Made by a program: the position numbers and the translations under genes. Below the pieces are notes generated by a model, which was not told where the DNA came from, did no database searches, and saw only the letters and a program-made list of their open reading frames with translations. From Candidatus Gastranaerophilales bacterium (GTDB lineage: Bacteria; Cyanobacteriota; Vampirovibrionia; Gastranaerophilales; Gastranaerophilaceae), in contig CAAGQE010000008.1 in the NCBI GenBank assembly GCA_900772035.1, positions 1-11,096 of the forward strand: DNA of 11,096 nt, read 5' to 3'. Within the stretch, counting starts at the first letter, position 1; every line of letters begins with the position of its first letter. Positions 7,463 through 11,096 of this stretch are shown one piece after another.

Positions 7463-8613
7463 ACGTTTTCTTCTTTTTCTTCTTCTTTTTCGGCTTTTTC
7501 CGTTTCAGCGTGAATATCTACTTCCTGACCGTGTTTTTTTGCTTCACGAAGTTCAATCAACTTAGCCTTATCCAAAACTTTCAAAGTGATATGACCTTCG
7601 GATTCGTTGGTCAAAGTTTCTTTGATATCGACAGGATAAGAATCGTAGGTTGTCGGCAATTCACCGTTTACAATTCTGCCTTCGACGTGTTCAATATAAA
7701 CTTGCGCATTTCTCTTAAATTCGGGGTGAACTTTAAACCATTCCAAATAAGACATGCTGCTTCTCGGATTGTTGCAGCCTGCGCATTCCGAGAGGAAGTT
7801 TGATGCTTTGTTGCTTCCGCCGAGAGAGTGAGGCAAAACGTGTTCGGCAGTAGCCAAAGAGGGTGCGTACAATCTTCTTGCGATTTGAGTGGAACCTTCT
7901 TTTGATGCACCTTCCATAATTCTTGAAACATTTTTATAATCCAAAGGCAAAGTCATCAATGTATCTTCGAGTTCGTGATATTGTTCGTGAGACATTGAAC
8001 CTTTAAATTTAGCAAATTCTTCCGTCAAATCGGGTCTGTAAAACGCTTCGTGGTCTGTAAGTTCGTCTGCTTTTTTGAGTAAAAATTTAGCGGGTTCGGA
8101 ATTTTCACCGAATTTTTCATCACAAATAATTGCCGCATTCATAAGAACATCTTGGCAATATGCGTTGAAATTTTGAGGAAGGTTTTTTGAAACTTTATTT
8201 ATTGCGCCTGCAAGGTTTAATTCCGTACCTTTAGCGGCATTTGCAGCCATAAATGCAACAGCGCGTTCGTTACTTCTTAAAAATTTTGCTTCTTCGTTAA
8301 CTATTCTGTCGGCAAGTTTGTTGCCTTTAGCCATATTCAATCTTTTTACGTGCTTTTCGGTAGATTCGGGCGTAAGCATAATTTGTCCGCAGCAAGGGCA
8401 AGGAACATCTTCAAGTTTTTTGATTTTAAACCCCGAAGTTCCGCCGAAAGTGACGTTTTGACCGCCTAAAAAGTATGAAGAAAAAGCCTTTGAGGCAGTT
8501 TTAAATTCGTCGCCCTTTTTCTCAATAGGGTTGGTAACAACCGCATTTGCTGCCTTTTTGGCATTTTGCAAATTATTAACGGGCATATTAACTGAAATTG
8601 CAGAAACGAACAT
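7459..8613 (-). CDS. HNH-type zinc protein with N-terminal FGG-motif extension and large insertion
   Basis: A 384-aa protein. Seen: (1) an N-terminal extension (1-60), Ala/Asn/Lys-rich, ending in NVTFGG (53-58); (2) a zinc-binding half, CPCCG (Cys72, Cys75); (3) a roughly 180-residue, largely helical-looking segment; (4) the HNH core AEHVLPHSLGGSNKASNF (256-273) with His258, His262 and Asn272, closed by CAGC (Cys277, Cys280) and NN (281-282); (5) a C-terminal region ending in a Glu/Lys-rich acidic tail (365-384). The order CxxCG ... [DE]H-xxP-xSxGG-xN ... CxxC matches HNH_5-type nucleases, except that the two halves normally lie close together. Metal-dependent DNA or RNA cleavage is therefore possible but unproven. 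Start: an in-frame GTG at 8625 belongs to the Shine-Dalgarno GTGAGG, six bases before ATG 8613, so ATG is the start. The gene ends convergently with the radical SAM gene. No restriction, toxin or intron partner is nearby. Confidence 0.87.
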   Translation of the reverse strand: MFVSAISVNMPVNNLQNAKKAANAVVTNPIEKKGDEFKTASKAFSSYFLGGQNVTFGGTSGFKIKKLEDVPCPCCGQIMLTPESTEKHVKRLNMAKGNKLADRIVNEEAKFLRSNERAVAFMAANAAKGTELNLAGAINKVSKNLPQNFNAYCQDVLMNAAIICDEKFGENSEPAKFLLKKADELTDHEAFYRPDLTEEFAKFKGSMSHEQYHELEDTLMTLPLDYKNVSRIMEGASKEGSTQIARRLYAPSLATAEHVLPHSLGGSNKASNFLSECAGCNNPRSSMSYLEWFKVHPEFKRNAQVYIEHVEGRIVNGELPTTYDSYPVDIKETLTNESEGHITLKVLDKAKLIELREAKKHGQEVDIHAETEKAEKEEEKEENV

Positions 8614-8690
8614 AAAAAACCTCACTTACAGAGATTTTAACAAGCGTGAAAAACAAAAATTGCCCGACATGCAGAGAATATTTAGTTTTA

Positions 8691-8722
8691 TTAACAAAAA
8701 AATACCCTCATTTCTGAGGGTA
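8691..8722 (-). terminator. Intrinsic terminator of the EF-hand protein gene
   Basis: A perfect 8-bp stem TACCCTCA (8703-8710) / TGAGGGTA (8715-8722) has a 4-nt loop. Read on the minus strand the loop is GAAA, a stable GNRA tetraloop, and the stem is followed by seven T. It begins 18 nt past the stop codon of the gene ending at 8741. This is a textbook strong terminator and separates that gene from the HNH gene downstream. Confidence 0.92.
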
Positions 8723-8740
8723 AATTTTGTTTCGGATAAA

Positions 8741-9415
8741 TTATTTAAAATATTTATTCAATTCCTGTTCGGTTTCAAATGTTACCACACCTGTTACGAG
8801 TTGTGTTTTGCCTTTTGCATCTTTGATAACAACGTCATAATAGCCGAAATCGCCCGTTCTGCCGTTGTTGTCGTATGCTTTTCTGAGTTCTGTCATATAG
8901 ATAAAGACGATATTTGAATTTTTGAAATCTTGAGATTTATCTTTGTACAAAAGTTTACCGCTTGATGAGATTTTCACAAGTCTGATACCTGCTTTTGTAA
9001 GTTCTTGACCCGTGAGTCTGTTATCTCTGTTCAAATCGAGCGGTCTCAAAGAAGCAAAAACCGTCGAGGTTGTGTCTGTAATACCGAGAATATCATTTTT
9101 ATTGAAAACGCCGTCATTGTTGTCTTTAATCATCATGTATCTGACGCCGTTAATTTCTACCATGTACGGGTCGTAACCGTAAAGCGCCGTGTTTACCGAG
9201 TTTCTTATCGCTGATGATGAAGTTTGTGAGTGCCAGTTTTGCATGCCTTTACAGAAAGCATCACCGACAGATGTTGCATGCGATTGCGGAGCGGTATTTC
9301 TTATAGCAGGCTGATACGTTGAACTTGACGGAGATGCTTGCAACGTGAAGTTAGAAGCATTTGCGCTCAATGTCGAAAGTACCATTACGGATAACAAAAA
9401 TAATATTTTTTTCAT
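8741..9415 (-). CDS. Small secreted protein with EF-hand-like calcium loops
   Basis: A 224-aa exported protein of unknown function. Seen: a Sec signal peptide, MKK followed by a hydrophobic core and a likely type I cleavage after ANA (residue 20); there is no lipobox Cys. A Ser/Thr/Gln-rich stretch (24-70) follows. Two EF-hand-like loops follow: 97-108 (KDNNDGVFNKND), where Lys takes the first ligand position, so it is degenerate, and 127-138 (DLNRDNRLTGQE), with Asp127, Asn129, Asp131 and Glu138 at ligand positions 1, 3, 5 and 12 but Asn in place of the usual Gly at position 6. A possible third acidic turn is YDNNGRTGDFGYYD (181-194). Calcium-stabilised extracellular binding or structural function is an inference; a dockerin is less likely because the duplicated dockerin helices are not evident. 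Start ATG 9415 has AAGGAG five bases upstream. It has its own candidate promoter and a strong terminator, so it is probably monocistronic. Confidence 0.85.
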   Translation of the reverse strand: MKKILFLLSVMVLSTLSANASNFTLQASPSSSTYQPAIRNTAPQSHATSVGDAFCKGMQNWHSQTSSSAIRNSVNTALYGYDPYMVEINGVRYMMIKDNNDGVFNKNDILGITDTTSTVFASLRPLDLNRDNRLTGQELTKAGIRLVKISSSGKLLYKDKSQDFKNSNIVFIYMTELRKAYDNNGRTGDFGYYDVVIKDAKGKTQLVTGVVTFETEQELNKYFK

Positions 9416-9435
9416 AAAATCTCCTTTTTATATTC

Positions 9436-9453
9436 AGTATAACGCATGTTATA
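9436..9453 (-). promoter_or_regulatory. Candidate -10 box overlapped by an inverted repeat
   Basis: On the minus strand TATACT (9436-9441) lies about 20 nt upstream of the start codon at 9415 and is the best -10 match in the gap; the -35 position (about 9459-9464, GAACCT) is poor. An inverted repeat TATAAC-GCAT-GTTATA occupies 9438-9453, overlapping the -10 box, where a repressor could block the promoter. Purely a sequence-pattern call. Confidence 0.4.
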
Positions 9454-9472
9454 AAAAAAGGTTCATTTTTTA

Positions 9473-9510
9473 CAAAAGAAAAAGGAAGTATTTTTCAACT
9501 TCCCTTTTTT
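9473..9510 (-). terminator. Intrinsic terminator after the DHH phosphoesterase gene, possibly bidirectional
   Basis: The stem GGAAGT (9484-9489) / ACTTCC (9498-9503) encloses an 8-nt loop. On the minus strand it is followed by TTTTTCTTTTG, and the A/T flanks extend the pairing. It starts 27 nt after the stop codon of the gene ending at 9537. The plus-strand side also has a T tract (CTTTTTT), so it could act both ways. Confidence 0.75.
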
Positions 9511-9536
9511 GTTGTTTGATGAAAGAATTATTTTAA

Positions 9537-10829
9537 TTAGTAGCCTTGCTTTTCTGCTTCAGCTTCTGCTTCTTTTACTACATCGAGAACTGCTTGTTCG
9601 AGAGTTCTGCCGTTTAAGTCAACCGAAAACGCTGCCGCATTTTCGTGACCGCCGCCACCGTGTCTGCGAGCAAGTTCGCTAACATCTGCGTGCAAACTTC
9701 TGATTGAGAAACTTGCTTTGTCTTTCCACGGGCTGACTTTGAAACCGATTTCAACACCTTGGATTTCGGGCATAGAACCTGCAACACCTTTGATTGCGTC
9801 TTTTGCTTCTTGGAAGTATCCTTCTGCTTTCGCAGCTTTCTTAGCATCTGCAATTTCTTTATCTTCAATCATGTAAGCGATTTTGCCGCTTTCTGAATAT
9901 TGAATTTTTGAATTTGCAAGGTTTTCAACCTTCAAAACGCATTGCGGAGTGTTTCCTAATGCAAAGTGTTGCATTTCTCTGTTGTTAACACCGTTTTCGA
10001 TAAGTTTTGCCGCATCTGTGAACGGAAGAACGTTTTGAGAGAATTTCAATCCGCCCGTATCAGTTAATAAACCTGTGTATACGGCATTGTTAAATGTTTT
10101 TGATAATTGTTTGGGTTCAATTCCCAAAGGTTCTGCAAATTGCATCATTAATTGAGTTGCAGCACCGCATGAGGGGTCAACAAGGTTAATATCACCAAAG
10201 TTATTATCTGTACCATCTTCATATTTTTCATAAGGGTGGTGGTCAATTTTTAACTTGTGGTCTGCTCTTTGGTATACACCTTGGAAATAATCTTGTGCAA
10301 TCATACCGGGTTTTGAAGCGTCAACAGAAACGCAAAGATCGTATTTGCCGTGACGGTCAGCCATTTTGTCAGCAAATTTAGCATCACCGTTCGGTCTTGT
10401 TTCGACAATATTAACGCCTTCTAAACCTTCTCTGAGGAAGTCATATCTTTTCGGCAAAGGTCCAAAAATAAAGCAGTCAACAGTTTTGCCCGTTGCTTGG
10501 TGCAACATTGATGCACAAGCAAAGCAAGAACCGATACTGTCACCGTCAGGTGATTGGTGACCTGAAACTGCGATTCTTTCAATGCCGGGGTCTTTGATTA
10601 CCTTTACCATATCTTTTATGGCTTTTGCGTTTGCATCACTTTCGGGCTTCCAACCGCCGAAAGAAACCTGCTTAACCATAGAACGGTTAAACGCTGCCAT
10701 TTTGTCGAGCGAACCTTGGTTGTAGTTCGGTCTGTCTTGTTGCGCAGCAACTTCGGGTTTAACAGCCGCTTTGTCATTCTTTGCATTCAAAGCAACTTTG
10801 TTCAATCCGTTGATATTGTTAATATCCAT
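9537..10829 (-). CDS. nrnA: DHH/DHHA1 phosphoesterase, NrnA-like, with N-terminal FGG-motif extension
   Basis: A 430-aa protein, about 100 residues longer than usual NrnA. NrnA enzymes degrade short oligoribonucleotides and dephosphorylate pAp to AMP in the cytoplasm, using Mn. Seen: an extension (1-60) rich in Ala, Asn, Lys and Gln ending in KQVSFGG (53-59); then the DHH domain with GHQSPDGDSIGS (90-101; His91, Asp95 and Asp97 as metal ligands), SVDAS (168-172, Asp170), the signature DHH (196-198) and LLTDTGGLKFS (254-264, Asp257); then DHHA1 with RRHGGGGHENAAAF (388-401), the GGGH substrate loop. All key residues are present, so it should be active; a charged insert lies near 325-350. Start: an in-frame ATG at 10847 encodes MMKGEY, but those codons form the Shine-Dalgarno AAGGAG, placed five bases before ATG 10829, so ATG 10829 is chosen. 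NrnA versus a related DHH hydrolase cannot be settled by eye. Confidence 0.93.
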   Translation of the reverse strand: MDINNINGLNKVALNAKNDKAAVKPEVAAQQDRPNYNQGSLDKMAAFNRSMVKQVSFGGWKPESDANAKAIKDMVKVIKDPGIERIAVSGHQSPDGDSIGSCFACASMLHQATGKTVDCFIFGPLPKRYDFLREGLEGVNIVETRPNGDAKFADKMADRHGKYDLCVSVDASKPGMIAQDYFQGVYQRADHKLKIDHHPYEKYEDGTDNNFGDINLVDPSCGAATQLMMQFAEPLGIEPKQLSKTFNNAVYTGLLTDTGGLKFSQNVLPFTDAAKLIENGVNNREMQHFALGNTPQCVLKVENLANSKIQYSESGKIAYMIEDKEIADAKKAAKAEGYFQEAKDAIKGVAGSMPEIQGVEIGFKVSPWKDKASFSIRSLHADVSELARRHGGGGHENAAAFSVDLNGRTLEQAVLDVVKEAEAEAEKQGY

Positions 10830-11096
10830 GTATTCTCCTTTCATCAAACACGGTTGATTAAAGCCTGCTAAAATATTTTTTTTGCCGTCATGCGGAAGAA
10901 ATTTTTAAAATTATTTACAAAAATTAACAAGCTCCACAAATTTTTATCCGGTTGATTTTAACATTTATTTTTGATAAAGTCGAACCGTAAGTCAAATGAA
11001 AGTTTTTTTGACTTTGGGACGAGCGCACTTGGCAAGCGAAGCGGAGCCAAATTCCAATTAAAACCAAACTGCGTGAACCCAATAAAAAAACAAAAC
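10830..11096. other. Gene-free right end: upstream leader of the DHH gene
   Basis: No protein gene is supported here. The part next to the DHH gene (10855-10980) is AT-rich and probably holds its promoter. On the minus strand TTGACT (10990-10995) is a good -35, but the spaced -10 (AAAAAT, 10967-10972) is poor. The 9-mer CGGTTGATT occurs twice (10851-10859 and 10949-10957). A 21-codon plus-strand frame (10996-11061) has no ribosome site and is not called. The structured, GC-rich end is listed separately. Confidence 0.5.
10989..11082. repeat. GC-rich hairpin-forming island, candidate palindromic repeat or structured RNA
   Basis: Two stems are visible: AAGTCAAA (10989-10996) with TTTGACTT (11007-11014), 10-nt loop; and TTGGC (11029-11033) with GCCAA (11046-11050), 12-nt purine-rich loop AAGCGAAGCGGA. 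A further pairing, TTGGG (11014-11018) with CCCAA (11078-11082), could close a multibranch fold around the second stem. The stretch 11016-11048 is about 70% G+C, far above its neighbours. Only one copy is in the window, so calling it a repeat is an inference. Confidence 0.35.

Noticed and set aside
7324..7803. A 159-codon plus-strand frame crossing the convergent junction
   Set aside because: It lies out of frame within the radical SAM gene and antisense to the HNH gene; its poly-Phe stretch is the mirror of the HNH protein's Glu/Lys tail.
7459..8613. HNH protein as part of a restriction, toxin-antitoxin or CRISPR system
   Set aside because: No methylase, antitoxin, immunity gene, Cas gene or repeat array lies in the window, and neighbours on both sides are unrelated.
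8640..8672. A 14-codon minus-strand frame upstream of the HNH gene as a possible leader peptide
   Set aside because: No ribosome site, no run of regulatory codons and no attenuator hairpin.
8531..8917. A 128-codon plus-strand frame between the HNH and EF-hand genes
   Set aside because: It is antisense to the ends of both genes and runs through the strong terminator at 8703-8722; no ribosome site and no recognisable protein pattern.
10996..11061. A 21-codon plus-strand frame (MKVFLTLGRAH...)
   Set aside because: No Shine-Dalgarno, the start lies inside a hairpin stem, and the sequence follows from the GC-rich palindrome; noted under the repeat instead.

Overview
The window is AT-rich bacterial chromosome carrying ten protein genes (one partial), three convincing intrinsic terminators and short intergenic gaps. 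No tRNA, rRNA, CRISPR array, insertion sequence or phage gene was seen. I lean towards a gut-type member of Gastranaerophilales (Vampirovibrionia, formerly Melainabacteria, non-photosynthetic relatives of Cyanobacteria). The main reason is that two unrelated proteins here carry long N-terminal extensions ending in a hydrophobic-[ST]-F-G-G motif, a style I associate with that group from memory. Shine-Dalgarno sites (AAGGAG, GTGAGG), standard genetic code and low GC fit but do not prove it.

Left part, minus strand: the 5' two thirds of a divergent 4-alpha-glucanotransferase (GH77/MalQ) run off the left edge (1-965). Upstream of it lies a terminator, then a PLP-dependent methionine gamma-lyase/aluminium-resistance family protein (1095-2330). 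A 130-bp divergent intergenic region with a palindrome and a short tandem repeat separates this gene from the next block.

Centre, plus strand (2461-7462): five closely packed genes probably form one operon. They encode a LytR-CpsA-Psr cell-wall ligase, a nitroreductase, long-form HisG, MazG, and a cobalamin-binding-type radical SAM enzyme of unknown substrate. Gaps are 11, 11, 3 and 3 nt, and the mazG ribosome-binding site lies inside the end of hisG. The functions (envelope assembly, flavin redox, histidine synthesis, nucleotide sanitation, radical chemistry) do not make one obvious pathway, so this looks like a housekeeping operon with one uncharacterised enzyme at its end.

Right part, minus strand: three genes, apparently transcribed separately. 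An HNH-type zinc protein with a very large insertion between its two metal-binding halves ends tail-to-tail with the radical SAM gene, sharing the palindrome CTAG. Next come a small secreted EF-hand protein and a DHH/DHHA1 phosphoesterase resembling NrnA. The HNH and DHH proteins share the N-terminal FGG-motif extension at almost the same residue position although their domains are unrelated; this is the most interesting observation. The last 267 bp hold no gene but contain a GC-rich, hairpin-forming island unlike its surroundings.

All functional calls come from motif recognition by eye; no database search or structure prediction was run.
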